A program made the position numbers and the translations under genes. The notes beneath the pieces are model-generated. The model searched no databases and was not told the origin of the DNA. It saw nothing but the letters and a program-made list of their open reading frames with translations. A DNA stretch of 5,554 nucleotides, taken from assembly GCA_001640045.1 (NCBI GenBank), contig LUTY01002508.1:1-5554 (forward strand), written 5' to 3'. Below, piece by piece: positions 1 to 5,554 of the stretch. Within the stretch, counting starts at the first letter, position 1. The number at the start of each line of letters is the position of its first letter. Source of the DNA: Candidatus Thiomargarita nelsonii. Its GTDB lineage: Bacteria > Pseudomonadota > Gammaproteobacteria > Beggiatoales > Beggiatoaceae.

Positions 1-1359
1 GAACTCATCATCCATAGCTCCATTAGCTTGGATCATTTTTTTGAAAAAACTTCAGTTCAGTCAAAACCCCTTGTCCTAGTGATTGATGAATTTGAAGGCA
101 TTCCTGATTGTGTGTTAAGCGAAGTTATGCACACTTTTCGGCAAATTTATCATCAAAAAGAATATTATGGTCTCCATTCATTAATCTTAGTGGGGGTGAG
201 TACTATTGCGGAATTAGTTGTTTCCTCTGCCTCGCCGTTTAACATTGCCGAGGAATTGCAAATTCCCTACTTTACTTTTGAGGAAGTCCGTTCGCTTATC
301 ATGCAATATGTGACGGAATCAGAACAAGTTTTTGAAGAACCGGTCATCAAAGCGATTTATGAAAATACCCAGGGACAACCCGGACTGGTTTGTGCCTTGT
401 GTTCTTATCTGGTGGAAAAATTGGTGACTAATCGGTGCCAGCCGGTGATGATGGAATATTATTATCAAGCACAACAGCATTTTTTAACGGAACGGTTTGA
501 TAAAAATATCATCAATATCGTTCAAAAAGCCCGGGAAAAAAAACCTTTCATGCTGAAATTGCTTTTCAACGAAGAGCCATTGCCTTTCTCCATTCACGAT
601 CCAGATATGGCATGGCTGTACGCTAATGGTGTGATTGACAAGGGAAATGGAAACACTGACATCTTGGTGCCACTTTACAAAAAGGCACTTATTACCGCGT
701 TTCGTCCGTTGATAAACGGAGAAACACAATATTATATCAATTCGCCTCATGAGACGATCAACAAATATCTGACTCCAAAAGGTGAGTTAAACGTCAATGA
801 GTTGCTGAAAGAATATCGAGCTTATGTGCGTCGGCGCGGTTTTCGGGCTTTTGATACCGAGCATTTGAAAGAAGGTGCCTGGCATTATTCCTTAGATGGT
901 TTTATTTATTTCTTTATTCAGCGTCTTGGTGGGCAAACTTATGTGGAGGTGCCTTCTGGAAGAGGAAGAACCGATATTCTGATCCGCTACCAAGGGCAAT
1001 CAAACCTCATTGAAACGAAAGTCTATTCCGATGATACTTATTTCAAAAGAGGCAAAGGCCAATTGGCAGAATATCTTAAATCAGAAGCACTGGTGGAAGG
1101 ATATTATGTGGTTTTTAGCCAAAAACACAGCGACAAAGATAAACTGAATTCGGAAGAAATGATTCAAGGGAAACGGATATTTACCCATATTATTCCAACC
1201 CAGTTTGAGCAACCGAGTCGCGTACCCGTGCCGGAGGAACTGAAACTGACGCAATCTGAACAGATTGCCAGTAACCTGCTGAAAATGGGTACTTTTTCCA
1301 AAGAACAAATTGCACAAGCTACCGGTATCAGTCTGGAGAGGATTGAGCAATTAAATTAA
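1..1359 (+). CDS. AAA-like ATPase with C-terminal PD-(D/E)XK nuclease domain (5' end outside window)
   Basis: The frame is open from base 1, so the start and the Walker A loop lie upstream; the TTG at 28 is only an internal Leu codon. 452 residues are visible. Residues 23-35 (PLVLVIDEFEGIP) form a Walker B strand with the catalytic DE pair, and LHSLILVGVS (about 58-67) fits a sensor-1 strand. The stretch SPFNIAEELQIPYFTFEEV (about 78-96), followed by a TQGQPGLV segment, is typical of AAA-like ATPases of the PF14516 kind. A linker then leads to a PD-(D/E)XK fold: GRGRTDILI (Asp at codon 973-975), LIETKVY (Glu 1012-1014, Lys 1018-1020) and GQLAEYL (Gln 1060-1062), so the catalytic D...ExK...Q set is intact. 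The tail (FSKEQIAQATGISLERIEQL) resembles the short helix-turn-helix-like end seen in Rpn/PD-(D/E)XK proteins. The family is known for its domain pairing, but substrate and role are unclear; a mobile-element or defence role is only a guess. The next gene is 492 bp away, past a terminator. Confidence 0.85.
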   Translation, partial: ELIIHSSISLDHFFEKTSVQSKPLVLVIDEFEGIPDCVLSEVMHTFRQIYHQKEYYGLHSLILVGVSTIAELVVSSASPFNIAEELQIPYFTFEEVRSLIMQYVTESEQVFEEPVIKAIYENTQGQPGLVCALCSYLVEKLVTNRCQPVMMEYYYQAQQHFLTERFDKNIINIVQKAREKKPFMLKLLFNEEPLPFSIHDPDMAWLYANGVIDKGNGNTDILVPLYKKALITAFRPLINGETQYYINSPHETINKYLTPKGELNVNELLKEYRAYVRRRGFRAFDTEHLKEGAWHYSLDGFIYFFIQRLGGQTYVEVPSGRGRTDILIRYQGQSNLIETKVYSDDTYFKRGKGQLAEYLKSEALVEGYYVVFSQKHSDKDKLNSEEMIQGKRIFTHIIPTQFEQPSRVPVPEELKLTQSEQIASNLLKMGTFSKEQIAQATGISLERIEQLN

Positions 1360-1498
1360 GGATGATCCCACCGTACTATGGCCAGTGGTATCGTTCTTGG
1401 TGTCCTTTTTACCCATGGTTTACCTTTATCTGGCATGCCATCGTGATTGTTGTGCATTAGTTGTACTCACCACCGCGTTCAAAAACTTGACCATCGAG
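1360..1498. other. Intergenic spacer with no supported gene; contains a fragment of the downstream repeat family
   Basis: There is no open frame of useful length here. The only notable feature is the 15-bp segment 1454-1468 (GCATTAGTTGTACTC), found exactly again at 5252-5266 inside the large palindrome beyond cusA. It is preceded in both places by GTTGT, with a two-base length difference. It looks like a decayed copy of that element. A 10-bp palindrome, TGGCATGCCA, lies at 1431-1440. A TTGACC at 1487-1492 resembles a -35 box, but no matching -10 box is at a usable distance. Confidence 0.5.
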
Positions 1499-1539
1499 TC
1501 ATACATGTAGGGTGGATTAAACGCAGTGTATCCACCTGA
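1499..1539 (+). repeat. Intergenic repeat family 1, copy 1 (direct)
   Basis: This 41-bp segment is repeated exactly at 1724-1764. Its 31-bp core (1506-1536) begins TGTAGGGTGGATTAAACGC and ends GTATCCACC. The core carries its own short dyad, GGTGGAT facing ATCCACC, so a single copy can fold. The same core occurs inverted at 1662-1692. From general knowledge, GTAGGGTGGAT...ATCCACC repeats are widespread in gammaproteobacterial spacers, and no coding function is seen. Confidence 0.85.
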
Positions 1540-1581
1540 TTAATCGTTCTATAGCTCACCATCATTCGTTGTAAATTTTTT

Positions 1582-1615
1582 AAAAATCCTATTTCTTCAA
1601 GAAATAGGATTTTTT
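1582..1615. terminator. Bidirectional intrinsic terminator
   Basis: A perfect 15-bp stem (1582-1596 against 1600-1614) closes a three-base loop. The right arm ends in a run of six T, and the left arm begins with five A, preceded by six T at 1576-1581. Each strand therefore reads hairpin then U-tract. The stem core is ATCCTATTTCT/AGAAATAGGAT, AU-rich with only three G-C pairs. It lies 222 bp past the stop of the AAA-nuclease gene and 237 bp before cusA. It would stop read-through in either direction and isolate the two genes transcriptionally. The structure is seen directly; activity is inferred. Confidence 0.75.
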
Positions 1616-1661
1616 AGCGGCCATTTTTTGATGATTTATTTAGGAGCACTATATGTATTTT

Positions 1662-1692
1662 GGTGGATACGCTGCACTTAATCCACCCTACA
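1662..1692 (-). repeat. Intergenic repeat family 1, inverted copy
   Basis: The reverse complement of this 31-bp segment matches the core of the two direct copies at 28 of 31 positions (differences at 1671, 1676 and 1677). With copy 1 it makes 31-bp terminal inverted repeats around a 187-bp unit (1506-1692) that includes the terminator. With copy 2 it makes an alternative hairpin with a 38-nt loop. A 16-codon frame, MYFGGYAALNPPYRLF (1653-1703), runs through it and has a good ribosome-binding site, but most of its coding sequence is the repeat. Confidence 0.8.
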
Positions 1693-1723
1693 GACTCTTC
1701 TAATTTGTTCATCAGAAATTATC

Positions 1724-1764
1724 TCATACATGTAGGGTGGATTAAACGCAGTGTATCCACCTGA
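1724..1764 (+). repeat. Intergenic repeat family 1, copy 2 (direct), flanked by a 9-bp direct repeat
   Basis: Identical over 41 bp to 1499-1539. The nonamer GAAATTATC occurs immediately before it (1715-1723) and again at its end (1763-1771), bracketing a 39-bp segment (1724-1762). This is what a target-site duplication around an inserted short element would look like. It lies 87 bp upstream of the cusA start codon, so it could affect the cusA promoter or 5' leader. Confidence 0.8.
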
Positions 1765-1770
1765 AATTAT

Positions 1771-1814
1771 CGACGCGTCGAAGCCTGCATTCCCACGCAG
1801 AGCGTGGGAACGAG
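1771..1814. repeat. REP-like palindromic repeat upstream of cusA
   Basis: A 10-bp perfect palindrome, CGACGCGTCG (1771-1780), is followed by TTCCCACGC-AGA-GCGTGGGAA, a perfect 9-bp stem with a 3-nt loop at 1790-1810, then CGAG. From general knowledge, hairpins of the form TTCCCACGC...GCGTGGGAACGAG recur in spacers of many gammaproteobacteria, and their chance translations carry a PTLCVG motif, which appears here on the minus strand. The element ends 38 bp before the cusA ATG. No U-tract follows, so it is not an intrinsic terminator for plus-strand transcripts. Confidence 0.75.
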
Positions 1815-1851
1815 AAAAATTTTCGCACATGTGAACCCTAAAGACATCATC

Positions 1852-4800
1852 ATGTTAAAAAACCTAATCAACTGGTCCATCCACAACCGCTTTCTAGTCC
1901 TAGTCGCCACCGTCATCATCACCGGCTGGGGTTGGGTATCTTTACAACAAACCCCCTTAGACGCAATCCCCGATCTTTCAGATGTACAAGTGATTATCAA
2001 AACCTCCTATCCCGGACAATCCCCCCGTGTGGTAGAAGATCAAGTCACTTATCCCATTACCACAACCATGCTGTCGGTACCGGGCGCACAAGTCGTGCGC
2101 GGATACTCTTTCTTTGGCGATTCATATATTTACGTAATTTTCAAAGATGGCACCGACATCTACTGGGCGCGTTCCAGAGTGTTGGAATATCTCAATCAAG
2201 CCGCCTCTAGCCTACCGCCCGGCGTACAACCCCGTTTAGGTCCCGATGCCACGGGCGTAGGTTGGGTTTATTCCTACGCCTTAATTGATCCCACCGGCAA
2301 ACATGACTTATCCCAATTGCGTAGTTTGCAAGACTGGTTTTTAAAATTTGAATTGCAAACCGTGCCCGGTGTTGCCGAAGTCGCTACCGTCGGCGGCATG
2401 GTGCGACAATACCAAATTGTTGTCGAACCCGACAAATTACGCGCCTTTAATATTCCCCTCTCACGCATCACTCAAGCCATTAAAAATGCCAATCAAGAAG
2501 TCGGCGGCTCCGTCATTGAACTCGCCGAAGCCGAATACATGATTCGCACCAAAGGCTACTTATCTTCCATCCAAGACATTGAAACCATCCCCGTTGCTGT
2601 CAGTGAAACAGGCACCCCTTTATTAGTCCGAGACTTAGCGACAGTACAAATCGGCCCAGAAATGCGCCGCGTTGTGGCTGATTTAGACGGAGAAGGCGAA
2701 GTCACTGGCGGCATTATCGTCATGCGCTATGGCGAAAACGCTTTAACCACCATTGCTGCGGTTAAAAAGAAATTAGAAGAACTGAAGGCTGGACTACCAG
2801 AAGGCGTAGAAATTGTAGAAACTTATGACCGATCCGCCCTCATCCAACGCGCCGTCAATAACCTCAAAGAAAAACTCATTGAAGAATTTATGGTTGTCGC
2901 GCTCGTCTGCCTAATCTTTCTATTTCACTTGCGATCCGCCTTTGTCGCCATTATCACCTTACCCATTGGCGTACTCATTTCTTTCATCATTATGCAGCAA
3001 CAAGGCATTAACGCTAATATCATGTCTTTAGGCGGCATTGCGATAGCCATTGGCGCAATGGTGGACGCTGCCATCGTCATGATTGAAAATGCCCATAAAC
3101 ACATAGAACGCTGGCGACAAGCCCACCCGAAACAAAAAATCACATCGTCAGAGCACTGGCAACTAATAGCCAATGCCGCCGGTGAAGTGGGCCCTGCCCT
3201 ATTTTTATCCTTATTAATCATCACATTAAGCTTTATTCCCGTGTTTACCTTAGAAGCCCAAGAAGGCCGCTTATTTGCGCCACTCGCGTTTACTAAAACT
3301 TATGCCATGGCTGCCGCTGCTGGTTTAGCGGTGACAATCGTACCCGTATTAATGGGTTATTTTATTCGCGGATGGATTCCCAGTGAAAAACACAATCCTA
3401 TCACTTGGTTGCTCATTTTTATCTATAAACCTTTACTCCGGCTGGTTTTGTTTTTACCGCGTACCACTATCTTTTTAGCTTTTTTGGTCATGTTGACGGT
3501 TTTTATTCCCTTATTTGGCATCAGTAACCTACCATTAAAATTAATCGCAGGCGAACAAGTGGAACAATGGCAAACCGATTTGGCTAATTATTGGCGACGC
3601 CGCTTTGAAGATCAGCCACTATTAGCCAAAATGGCTGACGGCTTAGGCTCTGAATTTATGCCAACTCTCTATGAAGGCGACTTATTGTATATGCCCACCA
3701 CCTTACCCGGCTTATCCATTGGCAAAGCGCAAGAATTATTACAACAAACCGATAGATTGATTGCCACCGTGCCAGAAGTCAAAAGCGTGTTTGGCAAAAT
3801 TGGCCGCGCTGATACGGCGACAGATCCGGCGCCATTAACCATGATTGAAACCATTATCCAATTAAAACCTGAAGACGAATGGCGCGAAGGTTTGACGGTG
3901 GCAAAATTAATTGAGGAATTGGATCAACTGGTCGATTTTCCGGGCGTGACTAACGCATGGGTGATGCCCATCAAGACGCGCATTGATATGTTAGCCACAG
4001 GCATCAAAACCCCAGTGGGTATTAAAATTTCAGGACCTGATCTAAAAGTCATTGAAGACATCGGCAGAGAAATTGAAAAAGTCGTGATGAGCGTTCCAGG
4101 CACAACTTCCGCCTATTCGGAGCGCGTGGCGGGCGGACGTTATATTGAAATCTCCCCGGACAGAGTGAAAGCGGCGCGTTTAGGTTTAAATATTGCCGAC
4201 ATCAACGCAGTTATCAGTGCGGCAGTGGGCGGCATGAATATCACTGAAACCATAGAAGGATTAGAGCGTTATCCAGTCAATTTGCGTTTTCCTAGAGAAG
4301 TGCGTGACGATTTGGAAGATTTAAAGGGATTGGTGTTAGTCACACCGACAGGCGCCCAAATATCCTTAGCCCAAGTCGCTGAAATTAAAATAGTTGATGG
4401 TCCACCCATGCTCAAAAGTGAAAATGCGCGTTTAAATGGTTGGACATTTGTCGATATTCGCGGCGTTGATGTGGGGACTTATGTACAGTCAGCGCAAAAA
4501 GTGGTGCGCGAACAAGTGAAATTACCCGCCGGCTATTCGATAACTTGGTCTGGACAATATGAATATATGCTACGCGCCAAAGAGAAATTGAGCCAAGTTG
4601 TCCCTTTAACGCTGTTTATCATATTGCTGCTACTTTATTTAACCTTTGGTAACATGACTGAAGCTTTATTAGTGATGCTGACTTTACCATTTGCCTTAGT
4701 CGGCGGATTTTGGCTCATATTCCTACTAGACTACAATATGTCCGTTGCGGTTGGGGTTGGATTTATTGCGCTGGCGGGCGTTGCGGCAGAATTTGGGGTG

Positions 4801-5106
4801 ATAATGTTAGTCTATTTAGATAATGCTATTAGAGAATACCAAGCCAATAATCAATTGAATAATTTAAAAGACTTAAAAGCGGCACTGATGGAAGGTGCGG
4901 TATTGCGAGTCCGCCCGAAAGCGATGACGGTGGCGGTGATTATTGCGGGATTGTTTCCGATTATGCTAGGACATGGTACGGGTTCTGAAGTGATGCAGCG
5001 TATTGCCGCGCCCATGGTGGGGGGGATGATTACGGCACCCTTGTTGTCGTTGTTTGTGGTGCCGGCGGTTTATTTGTTGTGGAAGGGGAGGAAGTTGGAG
5101 GGTTAG
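1852..5106 (+). CDS. cusA: CusA-type Cu(I)/Ag(I) heavy-metal efflux RND pump
   Basis: An inner-membrane, proton-driven trimeric pump that, in the known Cus system, exports Cu(I)/Ag(I) with CusB and CusC. The product has 1084 residues and aligns by eye with E. coli CusA (1047) along its whole length. The numbering is identical up to residue 501. The metal-site methionines are M614, M664 and M713, equal to M573, M623 and M672 in E. coli with the same 50/49 spacing. Relay methionines M391, M403, M410, M486, M501 and M1048 are all present. Proton-relay D405, E980 and K1023 are present too. This points to the monovalent-metal (HME4) class rather than Zn/Co/Cd CzcA. Twelve membrane segments are seen: one near 14-32, six by 555, and five after about 916, with two large periplasmic loops. 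Residues 556-596 are an insert absent from E. coli CusA. The ATG at 1852 is preferred because [17 protein letters not shown] matches the family N-terminus; the in-frame GTG at 1804 lies inside a REP hairpin. The ribosome-binding site is weak (AAAGA, 1840-1844). No adaptor gene is adjacent. Confidence 0.95.
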   Translation: MLKNLINWSIHNRFLVLVATVIITGWGWVSLQQTPLDAIPDLSDVQVIIKTSYPGQSPRVVEDQVTYPITTTMLSVPGAQVVRGYSFFGDSYIYVIFKDGTDIYWARSRVLEYLNQAASSLPPGVQPRLGPDATGVGWVYSYALIDPTGKHDLSQLRSLQDWFLKFELQTVPGVAEVATVGGMVRQYQIVVEPDKLRAFNIPLSRITQAIKNANQEVGGSVIELAEAEYMIRTKGYLSSIQDIETIPVAVSETGTPLLVRDLATVQIGPEMRRVVADLDGEGEVTGGIIVMRYGENALTTIAAVKKKLEELKAGLPEGVEIVETYDRSALIQRAVNNLKEKLIEEFMVVALVCLIFLFHLRSAFVAIITLPIGVLISFIIMQQQGINANIMSLGGIAIAIGAMVDAAIVMIENAHKHIERWRQAHPKQKITSSEHWQLIANAAGEVGPALFLSLLIITLSFIPVFTLEAQEGRLFAPLAFTKTYAMAAAAGLAVTIVPVLMGYFIRGWIPSEKHNPITWLLIFIYKPLLRLVLFLPRTTIFLAFLVMLTVFIPLFGISNLPLKLIAGEQVEQWQTDLANYWRRRFEDQPLLAKMADGLGSEFMPTLYEGDLLYMPTTLPGLSIGKAQELLQQTDRLIATVPEVKSVFGKIGRADTATDPAPLTMIETIIQLKPEDEWREGLTVAKLIEELDQLVDFPGVTNAWVMPIKTRIDMLATGIKTPVGIKISGPDLKVIEDIGREIEKVVMSVPGTTSAYSERVAGGRYIEISPDRVKAARLGLNIADINAVISAAVGGMNITETIEGLERYPVNLRFPREVRDDLEDLKGLVLVTPTGAQISLAQVAEIKIVDGPPMLKSENARLNGWTFVDIRGVDVGTYVQSAQKVVREQVKLPAGYSITWSGQYEYMLRAKEKLSQVVPLTLFIILLLLYLTFGNMTEALLVMLTLPFALVGGFWLIFLLDYNMSVAVGVGFIALAGVAAEFGVIMLVYLDNAIREYQANNQLNNLKDLKAALMEGAVLRVRPKAMTVAVIIAGLFPIMLGHGTGSEVMQRIAAPMVGGMITAPLLSLFVVPAVYLLWKGRKLEG

Positions 5107-5146
5107 TGTAGTACAACGGATTTGCGAAAAAAACGGATAAGAGTCG

Positions 5147-5176
5147 ATGTTCAACAATGAATAAAACCTTCAACAC
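5147..5176 (+). repeat. Intergenic repeat family 2, copy A (direct)
   Basis: This 30-bp segment matches 5285-5314 at 29 of 30 positions (difference at 5158, T against C). It contains GAATAAAACCTTCAACAC and begins 41 bp after the cusA stop codon. Its reverse complement also resembles the left arm of the following palindrome (5228-5255), so copies A and C can each pair with that arm in RNA or single-stranded DNA. Confidence 0.8.
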
Positions 5177-5227
5177 TTCAAACAATGCGCTATTTTTTGC
5201 CGTTTAACCTGAGCTGTGCGACGAATA

Positions 5228-5311
5228 TTGAAGGTTTTTATTCGTTGTTTAGCATTAGTTGTACTCCGGCGGTAAGTACAGCTAATGTTCAACAACGAAT
5301 AAAACCTTCAA
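5228..5311. repeat. Long imperfect palindrome built from repeat family 2 (copies B and C)
   Basis: The left arm 5228-5265 and right arm 5275-5311 are reverse complements except for one extra T, two mismatches and one position that would be a G-U pair in RNA. They flank a 9-nt loop (CCGGCGGTA, 5266-5274). The inner stem is CATTAGTTGTACT against AGTACAGCTAATG. The outer stem is the repeat-family-2 unit. The palindrome lies between the converging cusA and DUF3368 genes, where a hairpin could serve both as a transcript end, but neither side has a clean U-tract. It could equally be a small non-autonomous mobile element or REP-type unit. No transposase is in the window. Confidence 0.8.
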
Positions 5312-5319
5312 CACAACAA

Positions 5320-5389
5320 GTGAGTTGGTGCTATCAAGTCGAGTATGATTATTCAAATAATACGCTATTTTCAAATGGCATTGACTCAC
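5320..5389 (+). other. Foldable segment of the convergent spacer
   Basis: On the plus-strand transcript, 5320-5334 can pair with 5375-5389 in a 15-bp stem that includes four G-U pairs (outer part GTGAGT with ACTCAC). Inside it, ATTATT-CA-AATAAT (5349-5362) forms a second small hairpin. The segment 5352-5371 is also a 20-bp near-copy (18 of 20) of 5177-5196. No gene is recognised here. It may be the outer part of the same repeat element, and the pairing could be fortuitous in AT-rich sequence. Confidence 0.35.
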
Positions 5390-5411
5390 CAGGCGGGATG
5401 TTAAACAAGGT

Positions 5412-5554
5412 TTATTCTTCACCAATAGAACTTAAGACCTTTTTTATCAAAGACATATCAAGATATAAACCTGAGGTAACGAGCTTTTTAAAGGCTGGTT
5501 TGGCAAATTCCAGCAAACCTTCTTTTTTGGCTTTAACCACCAAACCTAGAGAAC
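5412..5554 (-). CDS. DUF3368 domain protein, PIN-like VapC-type toxin (C-terminal part only)
   Basis: Read on the minus strand from the right edge, 46 residues precede a TAA stop (5412-5414). The peptide contains SLGLVVKAKKEGLL near its start, then SGLYLDMSLIKKVLSSIGEE at its end. This follows the DUF3368 (PF11848) pattern of a short G-LGLL--AK--GLI strand-helix, a P---L--AGF/LY step, then an L---VL---GE end. The frame stays open at the edge, so the rest of the protein, including most of the PIN-like fold with its acidic active site, lies outside. DUF3368 proteins are COG2405 predicted nucleic-acid-binding proteins. They are usually encoded next to a UPF0175 antitoxin-like gene, which would be expected further right; that is inference. 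The gene converges on cusA with 305 bp between stops. Recognition rests on a short peptide, but the pattern match is good. Confidence 0.78.
   Translation of the reverse strand, partial: SLGLVVKAKKEGLLEFAKPAFKKLVTSGLYLDMSLIKKVLSSIGEE

Noticed and set aside
1356..1436. Minus-strand 26-codon frame after the AAA-nuclease gene
   Set aside because: It is very short, with no recognisable family and no clear ribosome-binding site. A second overlapping frame in the same stretch is equally open.
1487..1520. CueR/MerR-type promoter starting at TTGACC
   Set aside because: No -10 box lies at 17-20 bp and there is no GGAAGGT-type dyad, so metal-responsive control of cusA cannot be supported from this sequence.
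1499..1764. Repeats considered as a CRISPR array
   Set aside because: There are only three units, one of them inverted, with unequal gaps (122 and 31 bp between 41-bp or core boundaries) that contain a terminator. No cas gene is present.
1804..1851. GTG start at 1804 giving cusA a 16-residue N-terminal extension
   Set aside because: The start lies inside a REP hairpin, and the extension is not in CusA proteins. ATG 1852 aligns with the family N-terminus and gives E. coli-like numbering (D405, M410, M486).
1767..2000. Minus-strand 77-codon frame overlapping the cusA start
   Set aside because: It is a shadow of cusA plus the translated REP repeat (PTLCVG motif), a well-known spurious pattern.
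2925..3224. Minus-strand 99-codon frame inside cusA
   Set aside because: It is antisense to conserved membrane segments of cusA and is low-complexity Met/Ala-rich, as expected for a shadow frame.
5185..5554. Plus-strand frame from ATG 5185, open for 123 codons to the window edge
   Set aside because: It runs through the repeat and palindrome, has no ribosome-binding site, and is antisense to the recognised DUF3368 end. Its peptide resembles no family I know.

Overview
The window looks like a stretch of a gammaproteobacterial chromosome of moderate GC. The repeat-laden spacers, the AAA/PD-(D/E)XK gene and the DUF3368 gene resemble what is common in Beggiatoa/Thiomargarita-type sulfur bacteria (Thiotrichales). 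That placement is an inference from gene style; no rRNA or marker gene is present.

Layout. (1) Bases 1-1359, plus strand: the 3' portion of a gene already open at base 1. It encodes a P-loop ATPase of the 'AAA-like domain' type with a C-terminal PD-(D/E)XK nuclease fold; Walker A lies before the window. (2) Bases 1360-1851: 492 bp without a supported gene. It holds three copies of a 31-bp repeat (two direct, one inverted), a strong bidirectional hairpin terminator, and a REP-like 9-bp-stem hairpin. (3) Bases 1852-5106, plus strand: a full-length CusA-type Cu(I)/Ag(I) RND efflux pump of 1084 residues. All metal-site methionines, the methionine relay and the proton-relay residues are intact, and there is a 41-residue insert relative to E. 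coli CusA. (4) Bases 5107-5411: 305 bp between converging genes, with a second repeat family (two direct copies and one inverted copy that form a long imperfect palindrome). (5) Bases 5412-5554, minus strand: the C-terminal 46 residues of a DUF3368 (PIN-like, VapC-type) protein whose start lies beyond the right edge.

How the genes relate. They do not form one operon. The AAA-nuclease gene is separated from cusA by a terminator and repeats. The DUF3368 gene converges on cusA, with the palindrome between them. The CusA pump has no CusB adaptor, CusC outer-membrane channel, CusF chaperone or metal-responsive regulator beside it in the window. The least ordinary content is the repeat architecture in the two spacers, which share a 15-bp segment although they are about 3.8 kb apart.
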